From Actinomadura graeca (GTDB lineage: Bacteria; Actinomycetota; Actinomycetes; Streptosporangiales; Streptosporangiaceae), in the NCBI RefSeq assembly GCF_019175365.1, contig NZ_CP059572.1:2480001-2544000 (forward strand): 64,000 nt of DNA. Direction: 5' to 3'. The notes under the pieces were generated by a model that had not been told where the DNA came from, did not search any database, and worked only from the letters and a program-made list of their open reading frames with translations. A program made the translations under genes and the position numbers. Positions 8,859 to 17,825 of this stretch are shown piece after piece; positions within the stretch are counted from its first letter, which is position 1, and each line of letters starts with the position of its first letter.

Positions 8859-8873
8859 GACAGCTCCTCTGCT

Positions 8874-8929
8874 CTCGTTCGGACGGCTGTTCTCGGTTCG
8901 GACGGCTGATCCCGGTTCGGGCGGCTGAT
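8874..8929. repeat. Three imperfect 18-19-bp tandem repeats between reductase and ACP genes
   Basis: Units 8874-8891, 8892-8910 and 8911-8929 share the core CGGTTCGGACGGCTGAT with one to three differences. They fill most of the 77-bp gap 8859-8935, the largest gap in the core biosynthetic run. They might be an operator, a spacer or slipped-strand expansion. Confidence 0.7.
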
Positions 8930-8935
8930 CGCGCT

Positions 8936-9733
8936 TCAGACGACGAGCGCCTCTCCGCCGTCGACCCCGATGACGTTGCCGGTCAGCCAGGACGAGTCGG
9001 TGGACGACAGGGTGACGATCGCGTCGGCCACGTCCTCGGCGAGCGTCAGTCGGCCGCCCGGATTGACCTCCCGGCAGTGGGCGATCACCTTCTCGCTGCC
9101 CGGGATCTTCCGCAGCGCGGGGGTGATCGTCGTCCCGGCCCGGATCGCGTTCACCGCCACGCCCCACGGCGCGAGCTCCACCGCCAGCTGGCGGACATGG
9201 GCCTCCAGCACCGCCTTCGCCGCCGACACGGGCGCGTAGCCCGGCAGCACCCGGGTCCCGCCGACGCTGGTCATGGCGAAGACCTTCGCGCCCCGTGGCA
9301 GCAGCAATGCCTTCAGCAGGTCCTGGGTCCAGTACGCGAGGCTGTGGCCCATGACCTCGACCGTCATCGTCAGCTGCTTCGCCGTCACCCCGGGACCCCC
9401 GCCGGGCGCCGGGAGCAGGGACGTCAGCGTCCCGTAGGCGACCGAGTGCAGGACGACCCGGGGCCCGGTGCCGGACGTGAGATCGCCGATGACGGGGATG
9501 AGTTCCTCCCGCGACTGTTTCGCCGCGACATTGCGGTTGAAGAAATGCGCCTCGACCCCGGTCTCGCCCAGGGTCTTGGCGTACTGTTCCGCCTGCTGCT
9601 GCCCTTCGGCGAGGTCGAAGTGCACGCCGATGATGTTGCACCCCGCGTCGGCCAGCGCCCGCGCGGTCTCCTTGCCGATTCCGCTGGAGACGCCGAATAT
9701 CAGCGCCCAGGCGCCCTCAAGGGAAACGAACAT
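8936..9733 (-). CDS. FabI-like enoyl-ACP reductase / short-chain dehydrogenase
   Basis: 265 residues. The C-terminal half follows enoyl-ACP reductases: GYAPVSAAKA gives Y166 and K173 in Y-x6-K spacing, then VNAIRAGTTITPALRKIPG and LTGNVIGVDGG. The N-terminal nucleotide motif (FGVSSGIGK) is closer to ordinary SDRs, and the first active-site Tyr of FabI is Val157 (TSVGGTRVLPGY). It may reduce enoyl groups or act as a specialised ketoreductase. GGAGGAG before the ATG at 9733 chooses this start over the longer frame to 9775. It overlaps the upstream gene by 17 bp, so it belongs to the same operon. Confidence 0.72.
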   Translation of the reverse strand: MFVSLEGAWALIFGVSSGIGKETARALADAGCNIIGVHFDLAEGQQQAEQYAKTLGETGVEAHFFNRNVAAKQSREELIPVIGDLTSGTGPRVVLHSVAYGTLTSLLPAPGGGPGVTAKQLTMTVEVMGHSLAYWTQDLLKALLLPRGAKVFAMTSVGGTRVLPGYAPVSAAKAVLEAHVRQLAVELAPWGVAVNAIRAGTTITPALRKIPGSEKVIAHCREVNPGGRLTLAEDVADAIVTLSSTDSSWLTGNVIGVDGGEALVV

Positions 9734-10769
9734 CGGTCTCCTCCCTGTTCTCCTCCGCCGGGACGGCCGCCGCACGGCGTGGCGCGACGGTCAGCTCGGC
9801 GAGTGCGATCGTGCCCTCGGCGGACGCGGCCAGCACCGCGCTCCGGGTGGGGGCCGTGTGCTCCTGCGCGAGCAGGCCCATGACGCGCTGCAGCGGGACC
9901 AGGCAGCCCGCCTGCGGTGTGGCCGGGACGGCGACGACGTCGCACTCGCCGGTGAGGCGGTCCAGCCAGCGGGCGACGGCCGTCCCGACGGCGGAGTCGT
10001 CCAGCACGGCGTGGATCCGGCCGGGCGGGTCGTCGCCCACCAGGGGGCCGAGGACGGTGGCGGCGCCCGCAGCCGCGGCGGCGGGGTCCAAGAAGGCGCT
10101 GCGCGCCATGCACGTGCCGTAGCGCGCGTCCCCTTCCGTGGCGGGTTCGCAGTGGAGCACGGCGGCGCCCGCCTGCGATCCGGGCCCGGACGGCCGGGCG
10201 GGCGGCCCGGCGGCCGATTGGCCGGGCGACAGCGTCTCCTCGGCCGCCCCCACCAGGACGGCCCGGGCCCGGCCGGCGGCGACGGCGCGGGCCGCGATCT
10301 GGATCGCCTCGATCCCGGCGGTCACCGGGGAGTTCACGGTGAGGTTGAAGCCGGTGATGTCGTGTTCCAGGGAGAGCCGGCTGGCGAACGAGCTCATCGC
10401 GATGAACGGGCTGGTGGACGGCGGCAGCTCCGCGGCGCCCCGCCGCATGATCGTGTGGTCCAGTTCCTCCAGCAGGGCGGCGCCGGCGTGGTTGACGGCC
10501 ACCACCGCCGCCCGGTGGTCGCGTCCGGTCTCCGCGAAGCGGCCCCCGGAGTCGGCGACGGCCAGCCTCGACGCGGCGAGCAGATATTTGCAGGCGGCGG
10601 GCAGCCGCCGGTAGCCGCGTCCGGGGAGGGCGGTCTCCGTCCGGAACCAGCCGGGGGCCGCCTCCGCGGGCGGCGCCAGCGCGTCCCCGGGGCCGGAGAT
10701 CCCCGGCGCGGCGATGCCCATGCCCGTGACGGCCAGCTCACCGGTGCCCACCGTGACCACCTCCGGCAT
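9717..10769 (-). CDS. Inactive ketosynthase homologue (chain-length-factor-like), Cys to Val
   Basis: 350 residues with the thiolase/KS fold. Counting back from the conserved AVLVG strand, the nucleophilic Cys position is Val149 (TVNSPVTAG), and the His motifs of active KSs are missing from the shortened C-terminal half. Canonical chain length factors carry Gln at the Cys position, so this is not a standard CLF. Its start overlaps the end of an intact KS gene by 32 bp, as expected for KS-alpha/KS-beta partners. It probably heterodimerises with that KS and shapes the pocket; an independent function cannot be excluded. Confidence 0.7.
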   Translation of the reverse strand: MPEVVTVGTGELAVTGMGIAAPGISGPGDALAPPAEAAPGWFRTETALPGRGYRRLPAACKYLLAASRLAVADSGGRFAETGRDHRAAVVAVNHAGAALLEELDHTIMRRGAAELPPSTSPFIAMSSFASRLSLEHDITGFNLTVNSPVTAGIEAIQIAARAVAAGRARAVLVGAAEETLSPGQSAAGPPARPSGPGSQAGAAVLHCEPATEGDARYGTCMARSAFLDPAAAAAGAATVLGPLVGDDPPGRIHAVLDDSAVGTAVARWLDRLTGECDVVAVPATPQAGCLVPLQRVMGLLAQEHTAPTRSAVLAASAEGTIALAELTVAPRRAAAVPAEENREETDVRFP

Positions 10770-11955
10770 CCCCGGTCAAAGGCTTGACGACGAACGAGGT
10801 GTTGTTGCCGCCGAACGCATAGGTGTTGACCAGGACCGCGGGCGCGTCCAGCGGCACGGGACGGTCCTGCGGGAGCCACACGTCGCACTCCGGATCCTGA
10901 TCGATCGGGACGTTCGCCGGGGTCCTCCCGTGGTGCACCATCAGCGTCGCGGTGAGGCAGCCGAACGCGCCCGCCGCGCCCGTCGTGTGGCCGATCATCG
11001 CCTTGAGCGAGAAGAGCGGCAGCCCGCGTGTCCGCGCGCCGAACATCCGGTGCAGGGCCCGGCTCTCGACCACGTCGTTGAGCGGCGTCCCCGTCCCGTG
11101 CGGGATGACGCAGCGCACGTCGGACGCGCTCAGCCCCGCGTCGGCCAGCGCCTCGGTCATCGCGCGGACGATCTGGTCGCCCGACGGGTCCGGGGCCGTC
11201 GGATGGTGCGCGTCGCAGCTCCAGGCCGCGCCCGCCAGCTCGGCGTACGCGCGGGCGCCGCGCCGCCGGGCGTGGTCGGCGGCTTCGAGGACGAGCATGG
11301 CCGAGCCGTCGCCGAACATCGTCCCGGCCCGGTCGCGGTCGAAGGGCCGGCAGCGCACGGGGTCCGCGGCGCCCAGCCGGTTGAAGGCGCCGATCCCGGC
11401 CCGCGTGACGCCCTCGGCGCCGCCGACCAGGACGGCGGGCGCCTCACCCGCGCGGATCATGTCCAGGGCGATGGTGAGGGCGAAGCCGCTGGCCGAGCAG
11501 GCGTTCCCCACGCTGGTCACCTCGGCGCGCGAGCCGATCGCCGCGCCCACGACGGCGGCCGTGGGGGTCAGCGTCGTCCACGCCGTCCGTCCGGCGCTGC
11601 GCTGGATCTCCTGCGCGTCGGCGTTGCCCAGCTCGACCCCGAGGACGACGGGGACGGCGGCGCACGACCCGTGCCCCAGCCCGGCGTCGGCGAGCGCCTG
11701 CCCGGCCGCGGCGACCGCCAGGCGCGAGCTGCTCCCCAGTTCCACCCCGGCGTGGGAGGACGGCTCGGACGGCACGCCGGCCCGGTCGACGAGGTACATC
11801 CTCGTGGTCGGCATGTTCAGGTCCGGCAGCGGGACCTCGGCCGGTTCCCCGCCGCCCGCGAGCAGGCCGTCCCAGTGCGCGGCGGCGCCGCCGCCCAGGC
11901 AGGAGATCGCGCCGAGGCCGGTGATCACGACGCGGCGGCGGCCGGACGCGCTCAT
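10738..11955 (-). CDS. Beta-ketoacyl synthase (type II, active)
   Basis: 405 residues, full-length FabF/KS-alpha type. The catalytic triad is present: Cys153 (VGNACSASG), His286 (PHGTGTP) and His323 with Lys318 (LKAMIGHTTG); NTYAFGGNN near the end closes the active site. It performs decarboxylative condensation on ACP-bound chains. It is coupled by a 4-bp overlap to the upstream Cys-less KS homologue and by a 32-bp overlap to the downstream one, so either could be its partner. ATG at 11955. Confidence 0.9.
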   Translation of the reverse strand: MSASGRRRVVITGLGAISCLGGGAAAHWDGLLAGGGEPAEVPLPDLNMPTTRMYLVDRAGVPSEPSSHAGVELGSSSRLAVAAAGQALADAGLGHGSCAAVPVVLGVELGNADAQEIQRSAGRTAWTTLTPTAAVVGAAIGSRAEVTSVGNACSASGFALTIALDMIRAGEAPAVLVGGAEGVTRAGIGAFNRLGAADPVRCRPFDRDRAGTMFGDGSAMLVLEAADHARRRGARAYAELAGAAWSCDAHHPTAPDPSGDQIVRAMTEALADAGLSASDVRCVIPHGTGTPLNDVVESRALHRMFGARTRGLPLFSLKAMIGHTTGAAGAFGCLTATLMVHHGRTPANVPIDQDPECDVWLPQDRPVPLDAPAVLVNTYAFGGNNTSFVVKPLTGDAGGGHGGHR

Positions 11956-12815
11956 GGTGCCCTCCTCCCCGGCGGCGTGAGGACCAGCGCCGAGACCGAC
12001 GTCCCGTCGCCCTCCTCGGTACCGGCGCCCGCGACGGCGAGCACCGCCTCGTCGTCCAGCCGCTCCACGGCGATCGCGCACTGCACCACGCCCAGGGCGC
12101 CCGAGCACCGCCCGAACCGCTCGGCCGGCTCGCCGTCCAGCCGCCGGGTGAGGGACGCGGCGCCCGCCGCGCGGACGGCGGACCGCTCGTCGCCGCCCCG
12201 GCCGTATCCGGCGATCTCCGCGCGGATCCGCGCGCCGCGGCCCTCCGCCGCCGGGACGGGTTCGATCATCAGGCCGACGGCGCCGTCGATCCACCGGGCG
12301 CCGTCGGTCTCCCCGTGCAGCCGGGCCACCGGCGGCGTGTCCGGCTCCACGCCGATCACCAGGGCGGCCGTGGCCCGGCCGGCGGCGATCAGGTTCCGCG
12401 CCCAGGCCACCGCGTCGAGGCCGCCCGAGGCGCCGTTGCACAGCGTCAGGTTCGGGCCGCGGATGCCGTGGCCGATCGCGACCCAGGCCGCCGTGTAGGC
12501 GCTCGACAGGTGCGGCACCCGCATCGGGCTGATCTCGGAGCTGCCGCCGACGGCGACCGTCGCGGACAGGTCGCACACCGGTCCGAGGTTGCCGTAGTTG
12601 CACGAGACGACCACCGCCGCGCCGTCGAGTCCCGGCGCGTCCAGGAGCCCGGCGTCGTCGAGCGTCCGCCGCGCCACCCGTATCGCGAACCGCGTGGCGC
12701 GGTCCTTGTGACGCATCCCGCGCCCGGCCAGCGCGGTCGCCGGGTCGAAGTGCGGTCCCGCGACGGCCCAGCCCACACCGGTGATGGCGGTCCGTAAGGC
12801 GGCCGGAGTCGTCAT
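11952..12815 (-). CDS. Short inactive ketosynthase homologue, Cys to Ala
   Basis: 287 residues, over 100 shorter than a normal KS. In register with the active KS, the nucleophile position is Ala129 (LTLCNGASGG; the Cys three residues earlier is out of place). The C-terminal PHGTGT and KAxxGH motifs are absent. It starts within the last codons of the active KS encoded just upstream (12812-14023), with a 4-bp overlap, and is likely its structural partner. It is not a decayed pseudogene: the frame is open, GC-rich at third positions and coupled on both sides. Confidence 0.7.
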   Translation of the reverse strand: MTTPAALRTAITGVGWAVAGPHFDPATALAGRGMRHKDRATRFAIRVARRTLDDAGLLDAPGLDGAAVVVSCNYGNLGPVCDLSATVAVGGSSEISPMRVPHLSSAYTAAWVAIGHGIRGPNLTLCNGASGGLDAVAWARNLIAAGRATAALVIGVEPDTPPVARLHGETDGARWIDGAVGLMIEPVPAAEGRGARIRAEIAGYGRGGDERSAVRAAGAASLTRRLDGEPAERFGRCSGALGVVQCAIAVERLDDEAVLAVAGAGTEEGDGTSVSALVLTPPGRRAP

Positions 12816-14023
12816 CGCACGGCCCCCTCGTCACGTACGGCCGCGTCGTCCTGCGCGGCGCCCTCCGGACACGCGGCGACCTCCGGACGCGCGGCGCCCT
12901 CGACGATCGCGACGGCGTTGATCCCGCCCATGCCCACGGCGTGCACCTGCGCGGTGCCGAACCGTCCCGTGGCCGGTGGGCCGGACACCACCCGCAGGTC
13001 CGCCGCCTCCTCGATGGGGTCGATGAGCGCGCTGACCGCCGGCAGGGTGCCGGTGCGGATCGCCTCCAGGGCCACCACGAGGTTCAGGAGCCCGGCGCCG
13101 CCGGAGATGTGGCCCATGCCGGCTTTGATCGCGGACACGTGCGGGCCCGGGTCGGCGCCCGCGAACACCTCCCGCAGCGCGACCGCCTCGGCCAGGTCGC
13201 TCTGCGGCGTGCCGCTTCCGTGGACGAGCACCAGGTCGATGTCGGCGGGGACGACCGAGGCGCGGCCGTGGGCGTCCTCGATCGCCCGGGCGATCCCCGC
13301 GGGATCCGGTGCCGTCGGGTGCGAGGCGTCGCAGTTCATGCCCACGCCCCGGACCCGTCCGTGGACGCGCCCGGTGTGCGCGCCGGCCCGCCGCAGGACG
13401 ACCGCCACCGCGCCCTCCCCCATGATCATGCCGCGGCGGGACCGGTCGAACGCGTGGATCGCGTCCGGGGGCGGGTACTGGATCCGGTCGAACCCGCCGA
13501 ACGAGCTCTCGGTGATCGCGTCGGTGCCCGCGACGACCACGGTGTCGGTCTCGCCGAACGCGATCAGGTCGGCGGCCATCCCGAGCGCGTACAGCGAGGC
13601 CGCGCAGGCGCTCGCGACGGTGTGCACGTTGTGCAGGCCGAGGGCGGACCGCAGGGCCGCGGTGAAGTGGAGATCGGCGGGCGCGAGGGGCGCCTCGCGC
13701 CGCCACCAGAGCTCGGCGGTCCGCATCTCCCGGTGCGTGGTGCCGACCAGGACCGGCAGCCAGGGGTCCGGGTCCGGCAGGCCCGCGTCGTCCAGCGCCT
13801 CCCGGACGACGCGGATCAGCCAGCGCGTCGCCCGGAGCGGCTCGTCCACGCCGGGGCTCGCCCGGTCGGGCACCTCGTACGCCGACCCCGCGCGGTACCT
13901 GGACGCGTCGAACGCCGAGAGCGGCGCCAGCCCGGACCGGCCCGCGCACAGCGCCCCGTGGATGCCGGCGACGGTGTCGCCCAGCGAGCACACCGCGCCC
14001 ATTCCGATGACCTCCCAGCTCAT
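12812..14023 (-). CDS. Beta-ketoacyl synthase (second active KS)
   Basis: 403 residues with an intact triad: Cys140 (VASACAASL), His268 (VHGSGTP) and His305 with Lys300 (IKAGMGHISGG). The C-terminal tail (about residues 378-403) is an Ala/Glu/Asp-rich extension with three loose copies of an EGAA-like unit and is probably disordered. Two active KSs suggest separate jobs, for example starter condensation and iterative elongation, or two chains. It overlaps the ligase upstream and the short KS-like gene downstream, 4 bp each. Confidence 0.88.
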   Translation of the reverse strand: MSWEVIGMGAVCSLGDTVAGIHGALCAGRSGLAPLSAFDASRYRAGSAYEVPDRASPGVDEPLRATRWLIRVVREALDDAGLPDPDPWLPVLVGTTHREMRTAELWWRREAPLAPADLHFTAALRSALGLHNVHTVASACAASLYALGMAADLIAFGETDTVVVAGTDAITESSFGGFDRIQYPPPDAIHAFDRSRRGMIMGEGAVAVVLRRAGAHTGRVHGRVRGVGMNCDASHPTAPDPAGIARAIEDAHGRASVVPADIDLVLVHGSGTPQSDLAEAVALREVFAGADPGPHVSAIKAGMGHISGGAGLLNLVVALEAIRTGTLPAVSALIDPIEEAADLRVVSGPPATGRFGTAQVHAVGMGGINAVAIVEGAARPEVAACPEGAAQDDAAVRDEGAVR

Positions 14024-15588
14024 GGCGTGCCCTCCAGGTCGCCGGAGGGGCCGCCCGACGGGGGACGGAGGCGGAAACGCGCGAGCTTGCCGTTGGCGGT
14101 GACGGGGAGCCTCTCGATGATCTCCACGCGGGACGGCCGCTTGTACGGCGCCAGGCCGGCGAGCAGCGCGGCGCGCACCTCCGCCCGTGCCTCGTCCGGA
14201 CGGTCCGGGTCGCGCGGCACGACGTACAGCGTCGCCTGTTCGAGCCCGGTGGGATCCGCGCCGCCGACGACCGCGCAGTCGGCGACCGCGGCGATCCCGC
14301 GGACCACGTGCTCGATCTCGGCCGGCGCGATCTTGTATCCGCCGAGCAGGAGCATGTCGTCGGCGCGGCCGACATGGCGGATGTCGCCGCCGGGCGCGCG
14401 GAACGCGACGTCGCCGGTGTAGACGCCGCCGTCGGCGAAGGCGCGGGCGGTGTCCTCCGGCCGGTCGAGGTAGCCGAGCGCGGCCGACGCCGCGGCGATG
14501 TGCAGCCGGCCGGGAATCTCGTCGCCGACCGGCCGCCCGGCGTCGTCGCGGATGGTCACGGTCACCCCGGGGACGGGGGTGCCGATCGATCCGGGGCCGT
14601 GCGGCCCGTCCCGTCCCACGTCCGCCGCGACGACGGTGTGCAGGACCTCGGTCGCGCCGAAGCCGTTGATGAGCGGCACGCCGAACGTCGCGGTGACACG
14701 GGCCGCCAGGTCGGCCGGCAGGTGCTCCCCGGTGGACACGGCCAGCCGCAGCGAGGTCGTGTCGACCGCCTTGCCCTGCTCGGCGAGCCTGAGCAGGCTG
14801 GCGTAGAGCCGGGGCACGGAGAACAGGACGGTCGGCCGGTACTCGGCCAGTGCCGCCGCCACGCTGTAGGGCTCCGCCTGCCCGTCGAGCAGGACCGAGC
14901 AGGCGCCCGCCGCGTACGGGAACAGCAGCGAGTTCCCGAACCCGTAGCCGAACGACAGCTTCGCCGTCGACAGCACGACGTCGTCGGGGGTGAGCGCCAG
15001 CAGGCTGCCGACGCCGTCCAGGACCGCGCGGACGGCCCGCAGGGAATGCCGCACGCCCCTCGGCCTGCCGGTGCTGCCGGACGTGTACTGGACCAGCAGC
15101 TCATCGGTCTCCCCGAAGACGGCCGGTGGAGGCGCGGACCGCACCGCGCGGCCGGGGCCGAGCCCGGTGAGCAGCCCGGCGCGCCCCTCCGCGCGTCTCG
15201 TCTCGTCGATCTCGGTCAGCTCCGCCCGCAGCGCCGCACGGCGCTGCGGGGCGATGTTCAGCTCCGCGAACTCCGCCTTGGAGTCCTCCAGGACGAAGGC
15301 CAGCTCCGCGGGCCGGAGCATCGGATGCAGCAGCACCGGCACGCACCCGTGCCACCACAGGGCGAGGACGGCGGTGACCGCCGCGACGCAGTCGTCGGAG
15401 ACGACGGCCGCGCGGCAGCCGGGCCGCACCCCCGCGGCCCTCAGGCGCCCGGCGTACTCCGTCACTGCGTCCCGCATGTCCGCGTAGGTGACCTCGCCCA
15501 CCCGGCGGTCCACGCCGCAGCGCCGGTCCCCGGCATGCCCGAGCAGCAGTAACCCGACCGGGTTCGCGATCCCCGTGGCAGGGCTCAT
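14020..15588 (-). CDS. Adenylate-forming aryl/acyl ligase (benzoate-CoA-ligase group)
   Basis: 522 residues, ANL superfamily. ATP loop YTSGSTGRPRG, A5-like region NGFGATEVLHTV, TGD motif (VYTGDVAFR), hinge GRADDMLLLGGYKI and C-terminal TANGKLARFR with the catalytic Lys. It resembles the aryl-activating ligase on the plus strand more than fatty acyl ligases. Its gene overlaps the ACP gene just upstream by 4 bp, so it may load an aryl or short acyl group on that ACP instead of CoA, as ligases do in aryl polyene clusters. Substrate unknown. Confidence 0.82.
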   Translation of the reverse strand: MSPATGIANPVGLLLLGHAGDRRCGVDRRVGEVTYADMRDAVTEYAGRLRAAGVRPGCRAAVVSDDCVAAVTAVLALWWHGCVPVLLHPMLRPAELAFVLEDSKAEFAELNIAPQRRAALRAELTEIDETRRAEGRAGLLTGLGPGRAVRSAPPPAVFGETDELLVQYTSGSTGRPRGVRHSLRAVRAVLDGVGSLLALTPDDVVLSTAKLSFGYGFGNSLLFPYAAGACSVLLDGQAEPYSVAAALAEYRPTVLFSVPRLYASLLRLAEQGKAVDTTSLRLAVSTGEHLPADLAARVTATFGVPLINGFGATEVLHTVVAADVGRDGPHGPGSIGTPVPGVTVTIRDDAGRPVGDEIPGRLHIAAASAALGYLDRPEDTARAFADGGVYTGDVAFRAPGGDIRHVGRADDMLLLGGYKIAPAEIEHVVRGIAAVADCAVVGGADPTGLEQATLYVVPRDPDRPDEARAEVRAALLAGLAPYKRPSRVEIIERLPVTANGKLARFRLRPPSGGPSGDLEGTP

Positions 15589-15830
15589 GACACCCGGGGC
15601 CTGTCGCGGAGCATCCGCATCGCGTCGCCGACGCTGTCGATCTCCGCGGCCTCCGCGGGGCCGAGCTCGGCGCCGGAGGCACGCTCCAACCGCACGATGA
15701 ACTCCGCCTTGTGCAGCGAGTCCATTTCCAGGTCCACGTAGAACGATGTGTCGATCCCGATGTCGGAGACATCGACGTCCAGGATGGACGCCACGATCTC
15801 CTGCACATCCCGGTCGGTCATCATCGGCAT
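15585..15830 (-). CDS. Acyl carrier protein (starter ACP candidate)
   Basis: 81 residues with the phosphopantetheine motif LEMDSLHKAEF (Ser38). GGAG six bases before the ATG at 15830 selects this start over an upstream in-frame ATG at 15881. Translation is coupled to the ligase that follows (ATGA overlap), which points to a ligase-ACP pair that activates and holds a starter or extender acid. Confidence 0.88.
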   Translation of the reverse strand: MPMMTDRDVQEIVASILDVDVSDIGIDTSFYVDLEMDSLHKAEFIVRLERASGAELGPAEAAEIDSVGDAMRMLRDRPRVS

Positions 15831-15903
15831 CCTTCTCTCCTTCGCCAACGCACGTTCGTCCATCAACGGCGATCCGGCCACGTGCCCGCGCGGGAGGCCC
15901 GGG

Positions 15904-16383
15904 TCATTTCCTGACCTTCCTTATCGCCTCGGTGACGAGCGACTCGCTCGTCACCTCTCCGGCCTGTGTCAGCCGGACGCGCACATCGGCGGAGCGCTCG
16001 TCCATCGATGCGAGTTCGGCTTCGGCGCGCACGTCCCCGGGACGCGTCGCCGTCAGGTAGGCGACGTTCAGCCGGGTCGTGGCGAACACCATGTCGTCCT
16101 CAAGGAGACCGAACATCACGAACCCGGCGGCCTGGTCGTGGATGCCGGCGACATGGCCGCCGAAGACCACACCCGGTTCCACGCAGAAACCGGAGGGGAT
16201 GTGGAAGTCGATCGCGACGAACCCCGAACTCCACTCCATCGCGACGACGTGGAGTGAAAGGCGCTCGACGTACTCCGGAACCGGTGTGGCGCCTGCGGCT
16301 ATCTCCACGAGCATCTTCTGCCGCATCGTCAGCGCGTCTGACGGCGGGAATCCGTCCACGTCCGTTCGCACCTTCCCTGTCAT
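15904..16383 (-). CDS. PaaI-like hotdog protein
   Basis: 159 residues with one hotdog domain. The segment GVVFGGHVAGIHDQAAGFVMF corresponds to the HGG...D helix region of PaaI-type thioesterases, but the usual His/Asn before GG is Phe, so catalysis is uncertain. It could be an acyl-ACP thioesterase or fill the missing dehydratase role; there is no FabZ/FabA His-Pro motif. ATG at 16383 overlaps the MFS gene stop (4 bp), and a 73-bp gap separates it from the ACP gene downstream. Confidence 0.65.
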   Translation of the reverse strand: MTGKVRTDVDGFPPSDALTMRQKMLVEIAAGATPVPEYVERLSLHVVAMEWSSGFVAIDFHIPSGFCVEPGVVFGGHVAGIHDQAAGFVMFGLLEDDMVFATTRLNVAYLTATRPGDVRAEAELASMDERSADVRVRLTQAGEVTSESLVTEAIRKVRK

Positions 16384-17825
16384 GAGGCCGGCCCACGGCG
16401 CGCGACGAGCCAGACGAGCCCGGTGGCCAGCAGGAACGCCGTCACCACCACGAGGAGCCCGAGCGCCATGTCCGTCCGCAGCGCCGGATATCCCAGGGTC
16501 GTCAGATCGCCGTGGAACCCGCGGAAGAACGCCAGCCCGATCACGGCGACGCCCAGCGACGAGCCGATCTGCTGCGCTGTCGAGAGCAGCCCCGCGACCG
16601 CTCCGGAATCGTCGTCCCGCACTCTGGCCAGCACGAAGTTCAGCAACGGCCCGAGGACCATTCCCAGGCCGAGTCCGGTGACCAGCATCGCCGGTGTCAT
16701 CAGCGGCCCGAGATGCCGTCCCGAGCCGCTCCCCTCGATCGTCGCGATCATGAGGACGCTTCCGGCGGCGCTGATGACGCACCCGGCGAGAATGGCGGGG
16801 GGCGCGTCGAGGCGCGCCACGATACGCGCCGATGAAAGGGACGTGACCGTGCTTCCCACCGCGTAGGGCGCCATCGCGGCGGCCGTCGCGAGCGCGCCGT
16901 ACCCGAGGCCGTACTGGAGGGTGAGGGAATAGTAGAGGAAGAAGGGCACGACCCCGGAGAAGTACACCAGGTAAAGGGCCAGGCCCAGCCGGAAGACCGG
17001 ATCGGCCCACAATCCCGGCCGCAGCAAAGGGGACCTCCCCCGCCGTTCGAGCGCCGCCTCAAGCCAGAAGAACGCGGCCAACAGCACGGGCGCGCACAGG
17101 AGCAGCAGCCAGCCCCATAGCGGCCAGCCGCGATCACGTCCGACGGTGAGCGGCACCAGCAGCGCGACCAGCAGCAGGACGACGGTGAGCGAGCCCGCGT
17201 AGTCCAGGCGGAGGCGCGTCCCCTTGTGCGGCGGCACCATGCGGGGCGCCAGCGCGATCAGGACGACGCCGACCGGAATGTTGATCAGGAAGATCGGGCG
17301 CCATCCCGTGCCGGCGAGGTCCGCGGCGATGATCAGCCCCGCGATGACCGGGCCCGCGATGGTGGCGCAGCTCACGACCGCCCCCAGCAGCGCGAACGCA
17401 CGGCCCCGCCGTTCCGCGGCCACCGCGATGTGCAGTGTCGCGATGACCTGCGGGTACAGCACGGACGCCGAGAGGCCCTGCCAGACCCGGCCGAGGATAA
17501 GCGCGATCGGGCTCTGCGCCAGGCCGCAGGCGAGGCTCGCCAGGGTGAAGGACACCGCGCCGATGACGAACATCCGGCGCCTGCCGAACAGGTCGCCGAG
17601 CCGTCCGCCGGTGATGAGCGTCACCGCGTAGGCGACCACGTAGCCCGCGACCACCAGCTGCACATCCGGGACGGTGGCGCCGATGTCCCGCTGGATGCTC
17701 GGGATGGCGACGTTCACGATCGAGGTGTCGGCGAGGAGCATGAACGCCGCGCCGAGCACGAGCGCCGCCGCCCTCCTCTCCGCCGCGAGGAGACGCGGGG
17801 ACGCGGGCGCCGCCGGGCCGCTCAC
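16380..17825 (-). CDS. MFS drug/metabolite exporter (DHA2-like)
   Basis: 481 residues with roughly 14 predicted membrane helices. The intracellular loop between helices 2 and 3 reads GRLGDLFGRRRMF, the MFS signature. The layout matches EmrB/QacA-type proton antiporters. In a biosynthetic operon its job is most likely product export and self-protection. The GTG start at 17825 overlaps the stop of the upstream ligase gene (GTGA). Confidence 0.85.
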   Translation of the reverse strand: MSGPAAPASPRLLAAERRAAALVLGAAFMLLADTSIVNVAIPSIQRDIGATVPDVQLVVAGYVVAYAVTLITGGRLGDLFGRRRMFVIGAVSFTLASLACGLAQSPIALILGRVWQGLSASVLYPQVIATLHIAVAAERRGRAFALLGAVVSCATIAGPVIAGLIIAADLAGTGWRPIFLINIPVGVVLIALAPRMVPPHKGTRLRLDYAGSLTVVLLLVALLVPLTVGRDRGWPLWGWLLLLCAPVLLAAFFWLEAALERRGRSPLLRPGLWADPVFRLGLALYLVYFSGVVPFFLYYSLTLQYGLGYGALATAAAMAPYAVGSTVTSLSSARIVARLDAPPAILAGCVISAAGSVLMIATIEGSGSGRHLGPLMTPAMLVTGLGLGMVLGPLLNFVLARVRDDDSGAVAGLLSTAQQIGSSLGVAVIGLAFFRGFHGDLTTLGYPALRTDMALGLLVVVTAFLLATGLVWLVARRGPAS

